Under the pieces are notes generated by a model. The model ran no database searches, was not told the DNA's origin, and saw only the letters and a list, made by a program, of their open reading frames with translations. From the NCBI GenBank assembly GCA_030549495.1, contig JAUIRK010001029.1, forward strand, positions 62,001 to 126,000: a stretch of DNA of 64,000 nt, written 5' to 3'. The stretch comes from Nectonema munidae (lineage: Eukaryota > Nematomorpha > Nectonematoida > Nectonematidae). Positions 24,870 through 37,194 of the stretch are shown piece after piece. Position numbers and translations under genes: made by a program. Every line of letters starts with the position of its first letter. The stretch's first letter is position 1.

Positions 24870-26230
24870 AAATTTTTTTAGGTCCTCTCTAAATTGAAAA
24901 AAAAGGTTTATCTAAAAAAATAAGAGGAACAAAAACCAGAATTGCTCAAAATTTTGGAATTTTCCATCACAAATAAAAATATAATAACCAAATTGCAAGA
25001 TCCGAAAAAGATTGTATACTTTCAATGGTACCAAGTCCAGTATAGTATGATAAAGAAATAAAAGATGAAAAACAAAGCTGGAATCAATTTTCATATAATC
25101 ATGCAAAAGTTTTCTAAATTGGCTTTATTCCTGGTTACAATGAAATTCTGTCTAAGACGTACGTAGTAAACTTTAGTGATGGACAGATCCGATATTTTCT
25201 ACCGATATTGATCAAATTATAAAAAAACCGGTGTCGGCGCTTAACGGATACTAAATCTTTTGGCATTTTTCTATAAAGCAAAATCTTAAGGCTGTGTTCG
25301 TGAGCAATATGAACAAAAAAGACACGAGTACTCCCATATTCAGTCCATCCGAAGTAGTCTTATGACAATACCTAGCTCTTTTAGAAACTCTTAAGTACAG
25401 CAAGTTGCAGTAGTTGAAGAATAAAATGAAACAATTGAGATGTGAGCGTATTCAAGAGAAATTACAGCTGTATCAATCAATGCTTCGATTTGAAATAAGC
25501 AAATGAAATGTGAATCGTAGCACATGATAAACGTAATACTAAAACTTTGCGAAATGCATCTCAGTATGTAACGCTTTTCAAATTTACATGAACGAGGCAC
25601 ATTTTTACATTTTCTTTGGATTTATATTCCAGTAGCGGATACAGAGGAGCCTATACCACCACCCTCCACTTCTTTCGAAAGTTTTGCTATATAATTTTGA
25701 TAAATTATTGGCAGTAAAAAAGAATTTTATATTTCTATAATAAGTAATTTTTTAATATCTGCATCAAGATAATGAGGTTCTGGATCCGCACCAGTTATAT
25801 TCTGTTTATTTTTTCGACGAAACACGCACGAATAATGTAGTCATGAGATGTGCTAGGAGATTAAAACAAAAGTATTTGGTTCAATACTTTTACCACTGCT
25901 AATCATTTTGCTTGTAATCTCTATGCAAGTGATTGAAAAAACATCAAAATATTTCAATAACTCAGATTATATGGATCTGAATTAAAGTCATGTGTGGGAA
26001 ATTTTTTCTACCCGCATTTGCCCATATCAGCAAAAATCTGACCTTAACCGTGTCAACACCCACAAAGGAAGAGAATTTAGACGCCATCTGATTGAGTCAA
26101 TCTATCACGTACATCGGTTGCACGATATGCAAGATGAGTTAGATTTAGGTCGAATCCAGCTTCCCCTCTAGGAAAAATCAGAGAGTATATCAGAATCAAT
26201 GTTTCTCTACAAAATACTTGTCATCCGAGC
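24870..26230. other. AT-rich stretch without an identified gene
   Basis: Contains a hAT-terminus-like TAGTGATGGACAGATCCGAT at about 25174 without a partner. A tRNA-like GGTCGAATCC near 26150 lies in no recognisable SINE body. Nothing else supported. Confidence 0.35.
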
Positions 26231-26238
26231 GCTCTTAA

Positions 26239-26330
26239 CCCGTTAACGCCCATGTCGACTATAGTCGACTTTACAAAAATAAAATCGTCTGCGTTTATCA
26301 AAGCTCTTTAATCGTGTAACGGAGGCTTTG
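26239..26330. mobile_element. piggyBac-type MITE (TTAA family), copy with eroded right end
   Basis: TTAA at 26235-26238 is followed by CCCGTTAACGCCCAT, a perfect palindrome GTCGACTATAGTCGAC and the family motif ATCGTCTGCGTTT. The right terminus is degraded (GTGTAACGGAGG). Confidence 0.5.
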
Positions 26331-26397
26331 TAATTTGTCTATAAATTAAAAACTCTTGAAATATCAAGTCTTTTTAAATTTGTTATATCGAATGTGA

Positions 26398-26550
26398 GGG
26401 TCAACTCTTCACTTCCGACTTCGACTAAAGAGGGGTTACTCCATATCATTACAAAAATAAAACTTTTTTTTCATCATGTAAAATACCTAAAAAACCGACT
26501 CCGACTCCTATCCCTTTAAAATCTCCGACACCAGAATGCAACTCTACTGT
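26398..26550. repeat. GAGTCGGA-family fragment
   Basis: Contains CAACTCTTCACTTCCGACTT, AACCGACTCCGACTCCTA and TCTCCGACACC. It is a short copy of the second subfamily, with no intact ends. Confidence 0.45.
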
Positions 26551-26775
26551 TTATAAGTAAATACAACATAACTTAAGCTTATATTACAAAAATTTGCCAT
26601 TTGTAATTGGTACATGCGAGTGACAACACGCTGCATAAACATCATTTATTTCATTGAGTGTGTTAAACTATGTAGTTATCTTAGGTAGTAACAAACAACA
26701 TGTTAACTTATTTAATAATACTAGAACTTAGTATATTACTAATACTAGTTTGGTACACATGAGTTTCTGCATAGC

Positions 26776-26935
26776 AGGGTGGGGAGTGGAGTTGGTATCC
26801 AATAAAATTTAAAAGTCAAAGTCGGTTTTCTTTAGTCGAAGTCGGAAGCAAAGATTTGGTGTTGAATTTATTAAGCATTTGTAGCCGTAGTAGGGATGAG
26901 AGCCCAATATTTTTTCCGCTGACTCGCCACCCCTA
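26776..26935. repeat. GAGTCGGA-family fragment, inverted relative to 26.4 kb
   Basis: Starts CAGGGTGGGGAGTGGAGTTGG and ends CTGACTCGCCACCCCT, an imperfect inverted pair. The internal block AAGTCGGAAGCAAAGA is the reverse complement of the block at 26.4 kb. Confidence 0.5.
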
Positions 26936-27605
26936 TCGCATACCTCGCAGATATATCCATCATATGCATGACTAGTCTAAATACAATACACTACTGATAG
27001 AGTGTGTTAAAAATCGTATAGTAGAGTTTTAAAACAAACAGAAGGCTTTTCAAATACGTACGATAGAATGAATAAAAATATTAATTTATTCAAATTAAAA
27101 AAGCTCGGCTCAAAAAATCGGCAAACTGTCGAAAATGCATCCATGCCGATTAAAAAATAAGCTTATAAAGTCGCTGCCGATTCACTAGCACATCACAGGT
27201 AAATCTTAATTGTGCTTTTTAATTCTTTGTGTACTAATAGTTTGCAAACAAAATTTCGGTAGTTTATATAGACATTCATCATATTTATATAAATTCACAA
27301 ATAATGCGCGAAAAGAAAAAAAGAGCAAATAAAATGGAAAATAACAGAATAGGTATCATATAGTTGTATGAGTTAATAGTATCGATCATTTTAATAATAT
27401 ACTTTTAGCAAATCATGCACGTTTCAACTTTTAATTAGAATTAGAAACACTTTATATTAAATGTATTAAACACACGCACAATGATTTTTAAGACATTTAT
27501 AGTATTAAAGCTTCAAAGTTTATTAGATATATAGATCAATTATATAAAATTGAAATATAAAAAAAACTAAAACTTCTGAGAGTTGATTAAACCTGGGATA
27601 AAAAG

Positions 27606-27735
27606 TCGTAAGAAAAATATGAGACTCCGCCTCTTAGTACTTACAAAAATCCGATTCGGACTTTGATTCCAAGAATTTAAAAACTTAATAATTTCAACGC
27701 TAACTCTTCGCTTCTGGCTATTGTTAAGAAGACGT
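27606..27735. repeat. GAGTCGGA-family fragment
   Basis: Contains GAGACTCCGCCTC, CCGATTCGGACTTTGATTCC and CAACGCTAACTCTTCGCTTC. It is a partial copy of the second subfamily. Confidence 0.4.
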
Positions 27736-28283
27736 TCAGTAAATATAGTATATAACTATATAAGATTAAATCGAATGTCTAATTAGAATGTTTAACCAAT
27801 TAAATAATTCTGAAAATTTTGGCTTTCGCGAATTATTATCAAGGATCTTAAAAATTATGTTTTTCTATAAAATTAAAAAAACTAAATTTATAAATTAAAT
27901 TTATAAATTTAAGGAAAAATACCATATAATGTTTACATTTGTTCTAAAACTGATTCAATTTTATCTCATTGTTTTTCATAAATTATTAAATAGAGTTAAT
28001 TTATTCAAGCATTTGTTTTATGTCTCGGGATATAAAAATTACAGACAATTAATATTTACTAAATCGATATAAAAAAACGTACTATTAGATGAATTGTACA
28101 TTTCCATTCTCGGCCTAAAAATTAAAACAAATATAATTTAATAAAAAAAAATTTTGAAAAATAATTTATTTTATGTATACAATCTTACTAGAAGTAAATT
28201 TGGAGATTTAGAAGAATATTTTATTGAGGTTAAGAGTGAAATTATCTAGAAGCCTGGTTAAATAGATAATCACATCTTTGTTA

Positions 28284-28485
28284 TCTATATTATAATAAGC
28301 TAGCGTCTGTGTGTCTGTGTGTGTGTGTGTCGCTGGAAGCATTCTGATTGGTTGAAATTATTTATATATGTGTTTTGTGTGTATTTTTATATGGGTGTGA
28401 TACACACTACCCAGAATCCTATGTTTCGAGCGCAGCGAGAAACACTGTTTCGAGCGAAGCGAGAAACGACCACGGGACCGGCTAG
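28284..28485 (+). mobile_element. Non-autonomous Helitron-like element
   Basis: Host A, then TCTATATTATAATAAGC at the 5' end. The 3' end is CTAG followed by host T, as expected for Helitrons inserting between A and T. A 21-bp hairpin GTTTCGAGCGAAGCGAGAAAC lies at 28447-28467, close to the 3' terminus. A near-identical hairpin lies directly upstream at 28423-28443, three bases away. A GT microsatellite occupies 28311-28330. There is no coding capacity (202 bp). Confidence 0.7.
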
Positions 28486-28783
28486 TAAATTTATAATAGC
28501 CAGTGCTTTTTCCTAAATTGTTAATCTTTTACTATCATGAACACTTTTTTATATAATTACCCACAATAATTTAGCTCTTTTATATGTACCTTATTTTCAC
28601 TCTTTCAATATATTTTGTAATCTCTTATAATTTGAGTGACACTAATTAGCGGCTTTAATTAGTCTTGAGTGTGCTCAACTACTTAATAACTTTACTATAA
28701 TTTTTTTATTCTAAATTGTAAATTTTTTTCAATAAATTGTTCTTCTTCTTCTTTAAAAAATAAGAAGGTGTCTTTACTTTTAT

Positions 28784-28915
28784 TGGTTGGTGGTTGGAGA
28801 TATCAAAGCACTTTTAGCCGTTAGGCTATATGCTCGCATTATGTAAGATGGTTAATCACAGTTTTTGTGAATTTGTTTTTAGGAGTCGAGCCCCTGACTT
28901 TCAACTATTAAGCTG
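28784..28915 (-). repeat. SINE family A, copy 3
   Basis: Reverse orientation: GGTTGGTGGTTGG tail complement, ATCAAAGCACTTTTAGCCGT, TGGTTAATCACAGTTTTTGT and a B-box complement near GGAGTCGAGCCCCTGAC. It is truncated at its 5' end. Confidence 0.75.
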
Positions 28916-28919
28916 AAAA

Positions 28920-29755
28920 TTAAAATTTAAAAAGTTATATCTTGAGTCACTTTGTTAATTTTATTTTTTCATTAGATGAAATAATTTTTAGTATTATTAT
29001 CATTATATTATAAAATAATATTATGGTATAATAAAATGAGAACAAATTTCATAGTTGTTTATTTTAGGAATTATGATCGATTTCAAAAGGTATAAACATT
29101 TTTCTCTAAATTCTAGCAAGAAATTACTGTTAATCTAGCTATGCCAATATAGTTATATTTTTATAATCTCAACTTGTACTTTTTATAGATTTTCTTCTCT
29201 TTTATTTTAATATCTATTTATTTAAACTAGTGTAATGTATTTTGTATACAATGCTTTATTATAGGAAAACGGTTAATTACCACTGTTTTTCCAATGATTA
29301 CAAACAAATTTTTATAAGAGGATCAAATTACACTTCTATTATAATTTATTAAAAAGGTTCAAATTTAATATAAATCATTTTAAATACATACAAAATGAGA
29401 CATTTTTATTGTTTGCAATTTTTAAGAAAACGCTGAAAATATTTAAAAATTTTATAATCAAATTCACTCAAATCTAAAATTAATTTGAAAATATGGTAAA
29501 CCATAGGCTTCCTTTTTAGTTGTTTATGTCATCAATAATTGGCAATCTTTAGAAAGTAAAATTCATAGGAACGAAATGAATTCAAATCATCATTTAAGAT
29601 TTGAGTTAGAATTAGATTAGACATAAAATAGAAGAGAATATACTGTAGAAATGGAAAAAGTTTAATCTTTATTTAACATAACATAATTTTATTAGCGAAA
29701 AAGGAGACAAAAAAAGTCTATAAAAACATTCGTATCGTTTTTTATAGAAAAGAAC
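28920..29755. other. AT-rich stretch, nothing recognised
   Basis: No open frame, repeat end or splice-flanked exon could be supported here. Confidence 0.4.
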
Positions 29756-29759
29756 AAAA

Positions 29760-30010
29760 TTTAACCGTGATCAAACATTTTCTCTTTCCAAAAATTATCA
29801 AGCCTGTTCTTGAAAATATTTAAAGACGGAGAATTAACAACGAAATCAGGCAAAAAATTCCAATCATAAATAATCTTTTCAAAAATTGGTTTTTGCAATG
29901 ACTCTTTCTAAACTTGTAAGAGTGAAATCTTTCAGAGAATTCTGGTTATCTGCCTTATATTTTCAAACTCTGTATGTTGAAATGCCTATACTATTAATAA
30001 TTTTGACAAA
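29760..30010 (-). mobile_element. LINE 3'-terminal fragment (CR1/L2/Rex-like C-terminus)
   Basis: The minus strand reads YDWNFLPDFVVNSPSLNIFK, then NRLDNFWKEKMFDHG and a stop. This matches the WN.LP..VV.A.SLN.FK.RLD..W ending of CR1/L2/Rex-type LINE proteins. An upstream patch (STYRVKYKADNQNSL) may be the preceding segment. It is strongly 5'-truncated. Confidence 0.7.
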
Positions 30011-30764
30011 AATGTTAATATGCAAAAGAATTATTTCTTTTTGAATCTTTATTTAAGATATTTCCTTCCAATAAAATATATTTATATATTAAAATTAATC
30101 CTTTTAGGGAAAATGGTGACCGGTGAACGACGAAATAAAATCCCCTGTTCTATAAAATTTCAATTAAAATAAAAAGAAATCAATGACTAAAAGTTTGTAT
30201 TCACTTTTAAATTCTTAAAAGTTTGGTCAGCAGTTTTAATTCGTAAAACAACAATAGCTGTGAAATATTGTCTCTAGATATGAAATGTGAAATATTTGTT
30301 ACTTTAGTTAGGGATAATGAATAATTTGTCTAAGTTTTAAAAATTTGATGTTTCATATTCATTAATAAAAATTCAATAAATATATTATATTATTTCAAAA
30401 TTCTTGCTCAATTGTTAAGTAACAGAGGGCATAATATCTCAGTAAAATAATTTAAACTAGTTACTTTAACTTTCCTGACAGTTTAACGTATTTCTAATTA
30501 TGTTAACTTCTAGAACTCCACGATGTACGTGAGAGTGTAAGATAGTAGCAAATATCCAATACGTATGCACGTATGTCTTTATGTATGTATACGTCAATGG
30601 AAGTGTTTTTGTGTTGTAAGAGCTGTCATGCTTTGATACTGCTCAAAGATAAACTTTTACTAATCTCAGAGGCCAGGTAGTAATGCAATTAGAGCATAAG
30701 TCAAAAGAGTTTAGTTGTGATTGAAAAGGGTGAAGTGGAACAACAGCAGCTATGAACAGTGTGC

Positions 30765-30835
30765 AAGAGTCGGAGTTGGAGTCGTAGGAATCGGCATCCT
30801 AGGAGTCTGAGTTGAACCTCATACCATCCTACAAC
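30765..30835. repeat. GAGTCGGA-family fragment
   Basis: AGAGTCGGAGTTGGAGTCGTAG followed by AGGAGTCTGAGTTG, a remnant of the same terminus seen elsewhere. There is no interior. Confidence 0.4.
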
Positions 30836-30839
30836 ACTA

Positions 30840-33060
30840 GACTGGTTAAAATTAGACGAGAGAAAATAACTCAAGTAAAAAACAGCAGCATTGGAGAATT
30901 TGCATCTAGTATGAAAAAACAAACATTCATCATGAGAATCAGAAAAAAAATATAAAAAATAAATGCTACCTGTTCGATTTTTTTTATAACAAAACCATGT
31001 AAATAATGAAAAAAAGAGATCAAATTTTTATTTAGTAATTGAAAAAATTAGTTTAAAGCATCATTATTTAAATTACTATTAGTCTTATCATTACTTTACA
31101 ATTGGAATTATAATATTGATAACTTTCAGACTTCTAATACTTTTACAAAATTAAAAAAGAAGATAAAGAAAAATGCTATAATGAGTTATAATTGCTAATA
31201 AAATAAGACACTAGTTTTGTTTCTTATGTTTATTCCTTACAATAATGGTTTTTTGTACTCGTTTATTGTAAATTGTATTTTAGAAACAATTATTCTTATG
31301 ATTTATATTAGATGTCATACAATAATTTATCTATAACTCTTTTATGTGTAAAATTGTATTTACTAATTTATCACTGCACTTAATTTAAACTACATCTCAA
31401 TTTTGTTATAGCGGGTTAGTTTTTAACCTTTTGAAAGACTTTCTTTTCACTTGTAATTGTGTATTTTCTGAATTGTTTCATATATAAATTGCATTGTTAA
31501 AATATAGTTATATAATTTTTTTAGTTTCTCTTTTTAAAAAATGTTTCTTAACTTTTTTCCAATCCAGCTTTATTAAATCCTTTGTGCCCACTTTACTCCC
31601 ACCCCTTTTCTATCCTTGAAATTAGAAATCGTAATCTTGATTCAGAATGACTAGTAAACTATGACATTTGTTTTCTTATGATAGATGACAGAGATTGTTT
31701 TTTCGATTAAAAATCCCAACCTCTTATATGTAAACTAATTTTTTTACATCAATAAATATTAAACCAATAAAAAAATTTTACAATTCAATGTTTTTTAAAG
31801 TGTTTGGATGTTTAGGGCTTAGTTTTTTTAGTAGTGACGATTCAATGAAATAAAACGTGTCCTAGATAATAACTCATTTATTAGGATTTATATTTAAAGA
31901 TGGGAGATTATTACCTAGAATTTCTTAGAGGAATAAAATTTATATAACTGTTGCTTTCTATTTGTTGTTAGGGCGACGTCCATACTCAATTTATCAGTTA
32001 AAATGGATTTTGGATGTGACTCCCCCACCCTGTTCCAAAACGTCAAGCATAACGATGAAAAACTCTAAGACCTATTTTCGACCAGATGTGTCATCTCGTT
32101 ACAAAGCACATCAGACGGCTTCTATTAGAGGCCAATCTTCATCTCGATAAAAGTTTTCTGCGGAACGGAAATAGAGATCATATACATGTATTGCAAATTA
32201 TGAAATTTTTTTAAATATGCCTGTGCTTCCTTTCATTTCGTTTCGATGAAAGTTTTTTAAGGTTGGCATCCGATAACCTTATTCAGGCATTTTATTGTAC
32301 TTGCTAGCCCAGTAAAATCATAGTAATTGAAACCATGGAGTCAACGAACTCACTTCGTGATACGAACTAGACTATGCATAAAATGGCGCGGTGGATGTTC
32401 ACAAGATCAAAGTTCTTGGTTTGTGAAAAATTCAAAACAATTTTGACGTTTTGTGTGGGAAGGTGCTATCTACGTCGCTCCTTAACAACCTTTCTTTTTT
32501 TATTTATATGAATAATGCTGCAATCTGTTGAAGACCGAATTAATCGTTAACTTGCTTTTCTTTAGAACTGGGAGAACTGAATTATTCTACCTAATCCTAT
32601 TTAGAACACTGTAAAATACAGATAAAGTACTTAGTTAAACAAAAACAAAGATATACACTAAATGAATAATTCTTTTATATTGTTATATGGTTTGGTTGCT
32701 TTCTTTGGCATATTCCGTAATTCGTCATCCGGGCTCCAATTATAACAAATATTTTTGCCTTCAGGAGTATGTGTCTTCATGGCTAAAATGCTTTTTATAT
32801 TGCTTTAATAAATATAAATAATTTTTGATATTTTGAAATTATATGTAATTAAATAAAATTTTATAATTTCAAAATATATTATTTAAATTATAAAAACCGC
32901 GAGATAATAACTCCAGACTGGAGAAAGCAACCAAAACTGGGACTTTCTCTGTTTTACTGGCAGAGTTGACAGCTATATGTTTGTATTTTTTGATTGGAAT
33001 ATATAAATCCGATTTTGAACTTCTATTGTGTTGAGATGTTGTGTTTAAAGTTGATTAAAA
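30840..33060. other. AT-rich stretch; candidate SERF first exon only
   Basis: No gene body or complete element was recognised. At 31647-31653 ATGACTA is followed by GTAAAC, which would supply the missing M-T-R start of the SERF gene in the right phase, 6.8 kb upstream. At about 32020 an ACTCCCCCACCCTG remnant resembles a GAGTCGGA-family terminus. Confidence 0.25.
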
Positions 33061-33152
33061 AGAAACCTGATATTTACATAGTCTTGTAAGAGAAATAAGC
33101 CTGTAAAAGAAACCTGATATTTACATTGTCTTGTAAGAGAAATAAGCCTGTA
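33061..33152. repeat. 47-bp tandem duplication, about two copies
   Basis: The unit begins AGAAACCTGATATTTACAT and ends AGAAATAAGCCTGTA. Copies start at 33061 and 33108 and differ at one base in the body, so the duplication is recent. Confidence 0.8.
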
Positions 33153-33289
33153 TTCATAATTGTCATGTATTTCCAAAGAGTGAAATGAAATCCTGACTAG
33201 TCTGCTCATTATACCTAAAATTTAGAACACTTTTAAATTAGTCCTCGAGTTTTAAACACCAGCAACTTGTAGAATTGAGATTTGGAGGA

Positions 33290-33475
33290 TTCATTTTTGA
33301 TGGAAATCCAAAATTTTCTATTATAAAAAAGATTGAATTAATTTGGTGCAACTGTTTTCAAATTCATAACTTTCTAAGTTTGTTAGCAAGCAATCCACGA
33401 TTAATCGTCTCAAAAACAGCAGTAAGGTCTACGAAGACATTCTTCGAAACTGTCATTGTTCTAAAAATGAGAAAC
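33290..33475 (-). mobile_element. Probable small LINE RT fragment
   Basis: Minus-strand translation contains VFVDLTAVFETINRGLLANK, similar to the RT motif A context (VFLDL.KAFDTVN...L..KL), although the second catalytic-region residue pattern is eroded. It is too short to classify. Confidence 0.4.
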
Positions 33476-33630
33476 GTATACTATATTAAATTACGAGTTA
33501 AGGAGCTAGCTTCATTAAACAGAGTGATGGGAGCAGGGTCAATTGTGGCTAGGGTGACGTATTCTTAGCTGAAAAAAAATTATTAGTAGTATAGAAACCA
33601 TTACATGCATAAATAAGTACTTCATTTTTG

Positions 33631-33770
33631 GGACGTCAGTAAGGTTGGCTAGATACTGCGCTTCGATAACCCAAGATCTTGGGTTCGATCCTGAATCAAG
33701 CCTACTTTCCCCATTGTTCGATACAAGTGGGTAAGTGTGCCTTCTCGATGAAAACACCCACGGTACTCCA
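33631..33770 (+). repeat. SINE family B, copy 1 (tRNA-derived)
   Basis: GGACGTCAGTAAGGTTGG start, a B-box GGGTTCGATCC, then AAGCCTACTTTCC, TTCGATACAAG and CTTCTCGATGAAAACACCC. The same order occurs at 41020 and 53367. Confidence 0.75.
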
Positions 33771-33916
33771 CTTTGCTTGAATATTTCTATATTAAATCAT
33801 CATTATCTGACATTAGAGTTGGGATCGCGTCTGATTATAATCAGAATCTCGAAAATTCTTAGAATCGTAAGCAGACCTAGAGAACCACAAAAATCAAATT
33901 CTCTCAGTGCTGTAAG

Positions 33917-35580
33917 CAGAGCTGGATTAACCATTAGGCAAAATAAACACGTGCTTAGGGCATCATAGATTCATTACTCAAAAATATCAAAGATTAACTA
34001 TATTATTTATATATGGTTTTGTTTATATAAATAAATTCTTTTATTCAAGCAAGTTTTCTTTTGTTTATTTAATGCTGATTAGAAATGTGAATTTTTATTT
34101 ATCATTTTAATCTTTTTCCACTCATTGAGCCTCATTGGTTGTTAGGGTGTAGCTTTAAGGCTCCGGCTCTTAAAACTAAAATCACAATTGACTGTGATTA
34201 ACCATCTTCAAGAATAATGCAGGCATATATCCTTACGGCTGAAAATGTTTTGATATAAAAAATCAACCGACTCCTTATTCTTATTTATTTTTAAATGGTG
34301 ATATTTTTGTAATTTATGCAAATTAAAGAATGCTATTAAAATATTGCAAATTTAAAGGTCATAAAATTTTCTTTCTTTTTTTTTGGGTTTTTGTATTTTG
34401 ATAATTTTTTTAAAACTAAGCGTTTGCGCGTATGAAATATTTTTGTAGCACTTCTGCTTAGCTTAAATATAAATGATAGGTACGCCCATACGAACATTCT
34501 TATCATCTCTCAAAAAGGGTAAAAATGTTCGCATGTCAGAAAAGTTTTAACCGTCAAAAGCTTATTAGCAGATAAACGGACTCTATATCCCCTCACCGGT
34601 GCCCGCTTAGTGTGCATGTGGCGTTTTGTGCCAAAAAAAGTTTTAGATGCATGCCAATTGAAAAAGCCATGAAAATGTTTTACGTAGATGTAATAACTTG
34701 TAGACAAATATTTTGTTTTAAGTTTTAATTTTTATTTAAAAGTGTGGTTATTATTCTTGTTTTTTTTGCAGAAAACAAAAACTAAGATGAAATGTGCTCA
34801 GTTAAAAGGGAAGAAAATGAGACTTCGGATTTAGAAGCCAAAACTGTAAAGCTGACTTCCTTTTTCATACAAATTTCACAACATGATATGCAGATATCCA
34901 GTTAAAACCAATCTTCGTCATTAGAAGTAGACAAAATGCGAAAAATTGCACTTTGATTACTTCAGAATCAAATCAGAACATTCAGATTCATTTATCACAT
35001 GTAATGAAATAGAAATAATCACTAATGTTAAAATAATTTCAAAGGATTACAGTTTCCTAGACCAAGGTGATTGTGGTGAAAGCAATTTCTCCACAAAAGA
35101 TGAAGTAACTCATAATTTGGCAAAAGATCCAGGGTTGCGACTTCATTTCTCTGCTGATGGTATGGCTTATTGGATTCCTCGCGGACCCAATGACTGTCAA
35201 CAACATAATGGACCATTTGACAAGTCTAACAGGCATTTCAGTAGTGGCAAATTAGAAGGTTTGGACCTTAGAAATTTTTTGTTCGGACAAAAGGCAATGG
35301 TGAGAAATACAAGATTGTACAGGATCAGTTTATTGTTTTGTGCGTAAACTGTTTGCATCTCGAAGAATTTCTAACTTTGTTACAAGAGAAGGGTTCAGTG
35401 ACTGGCGAAATACTTTTTTGATTATTCGTGAAAAAATGGCAAATCAGGTGTTGCAGTACTTGACTGAAATTTGTAAGCTAAACTTTTCAAAATGTATAGG
35501 TCAGTATTTCGTTCTTATAAAAAGTTTGAAGGTTGAGAAAAGAGCATTGTCTAATTGTTCGCGTATCGCTCACTAAAATT
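33917..35580 (+). pseudogene. hAT element relic with TTF/ZMYM-type N-terminal domain
   Basis: A terminus-like CAGAGCTGGATTAACC followed by GTGCTTAGGGCATCA starts at 33917, a form common at hAT ends. At 34930-35480 the plus strand encodes a TTF-type zinc-finger region found in ZMYM1-like hAT transposases: NLAKDPGLRLHFSADGMAYW, PRGPNDCQQHNGPFDKS, then a frame change and GFSDWRNTFLIIREK. The catalytic and C-terminal domains are missing. A SINE A copy interrupts the 5' part. The right terminus was not found. Confidence 0.6.
34127..34270 (+). repeat. SINE family A, copy 4
   Basis: GAGCCTCATTGGTTGTTAGG start; the B-box part is deleted; GACTGTGATTAACCATCTT and CCTTACGGCTGAAAATG remain, ending in an ATCAACCGACTCC-like tail. 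It lies inside the hAT relic. Confidence 0.7.
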
Positions 35581-35589
35581 TATTTAGTG

Positions 35590-37190
35590 TTTTGATAAGT
35601 ATTAATGTTACATTCATTCATGCAAATGATTTAAAAAGGCCTATTTACGAAGCCTATTACCTTAAATGTAAATAAAGTGCTTAATTAAATTGTTAATTAA
35701 ATACGTTAATTAAAAGAAAAGACACGGAATACATTTCAAACAATTATAGAAAATAATATTTCTACTCCAAAAAAATGAATACTATGATGCTTTGTAACGA
35801 AGGCAATTAAAAAGTAGTTGCCTTTATTTTAGTGTAGAAAGGAAAGTTATGGGACATGGGTTGTAGTGAGAAAAGAACAGTTGTTGGTGCCTGCCTCTGT
35901 GAAAGGTACTACAAACTTTTTATATACTTGATTGCTAACTTGACCTTCTTTACTTGGGAGATTTTTATAGTAATATGTTTGCATGTGATAATCGAAGCCT
36001 CTCTAATAATAGTTTGGAACTAACATTGCACCTTTGTTTAATATTTATATTAAGTTGTCGTCTATTTCAATACTAGTATAATTATAAATTTATTGTTAAT
36101 GGGAAAGTCCTTGTTAACTTGATTTGTCATTGTATGATTTGGTTTTACATATGTATTAAAGTTACTACTAATGAAGTGTACATATTTTTTTATGTTCATA
36201 GATAGATTAGCTATTATCAATAAAAGACTTGCGTTTAACGGTATTATACATATTAATGATGTTAACAAATGTACATTTATGAAGGAAGGTCATGAGTGTG
36301 TATAGTAAATATGTATATTTTTGATTAAAATATATAAATAAAGTTACTCTACTCGTTTTGATCATATATTGCTTTTCCTTCCTCTTGTAAACACTGAATC
36401 TTCTTGATAATGGAATTAATATTAAGCGATACCATTTAGTGGCCGAAGTTTTTTTAACTTATTTAAGGGTGTTTTATGAAGAAGGAAGGTAGGGTTAATT
36501 TTAGGAACCATACAAGCAGGAATAATAAATAAGATAAATGAATATAATGTTTTTCTAAAAAGCCCTAGATGTGTTGAAAAATGCAAAATAATTACTAGAT
36601 GCAAAACACCAACCGTGGTATTGAGGCAATTATGCCAAAATCATATTTGAAGACCTCACCCGTATGTCTTTTGCACCATTAACGGAGCGTTTATTGTGGA
36701 ACGCACAACCAAACAAAGGAATAGAATACCCAGTCGTACCATTTGATTTGTATTGCCCATCTATGAAAGGGAGGTTGGATAAGGGTATTTGCAATATTTA
36801 TGATTTCTACTGACCAAGTGAAGCTGCAAAGAAATACTCGCTGAGTTAGTAATATTGACATTGTTGGATTAAATCCTGATTCAGAGGAGGATAACGATGA
36901 TATTACATCATCATCTGCTGTTCCTGATTTTGACAGTGAGAATATGTTTGATGGTGATGATTGGTTAATCCGACATCTATGGTTACAGCATTAGTGAGGT
37001 CGGGTTAAGAAATGGATAAAAAATTTTACATTCAAAATTTCTGAACAATTGAAAATTTTATTAAAATTTATACTAAAAACTTCTCTATACTAGCTTGTTT
37101 CATTCTTTTTTCACTTGATTTAAAAATAAAGATGAAACGTCTAAAAATTTGGAGAAATCTTCATTTTCTTCACAAAATTTTATTGCTCCA
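35590..37190. other. Mostly unassigned; acidic coding-like patch near 36.9 kb
   Basis: At 36860-36990 the plus strand encodes an acidic patch (LNPDSEEDNDDITSSS, VPDFDSENMFDGDDW) reminiscent of piggyBac or other transposase N-termini. It is flanked by stops and has no downstream catalytic domain. Nothing else was supported. Confidence 0.25.
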
Positions 37191-37194
37191 CTTA

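Noticed and set aside
33631-33720. tRNA gene from the GGGTTCGATCC B-box
   Set aside because: No matching acceptor stem; the same body recurs at 41.0 and 53.4 kb, so it is a SINE.
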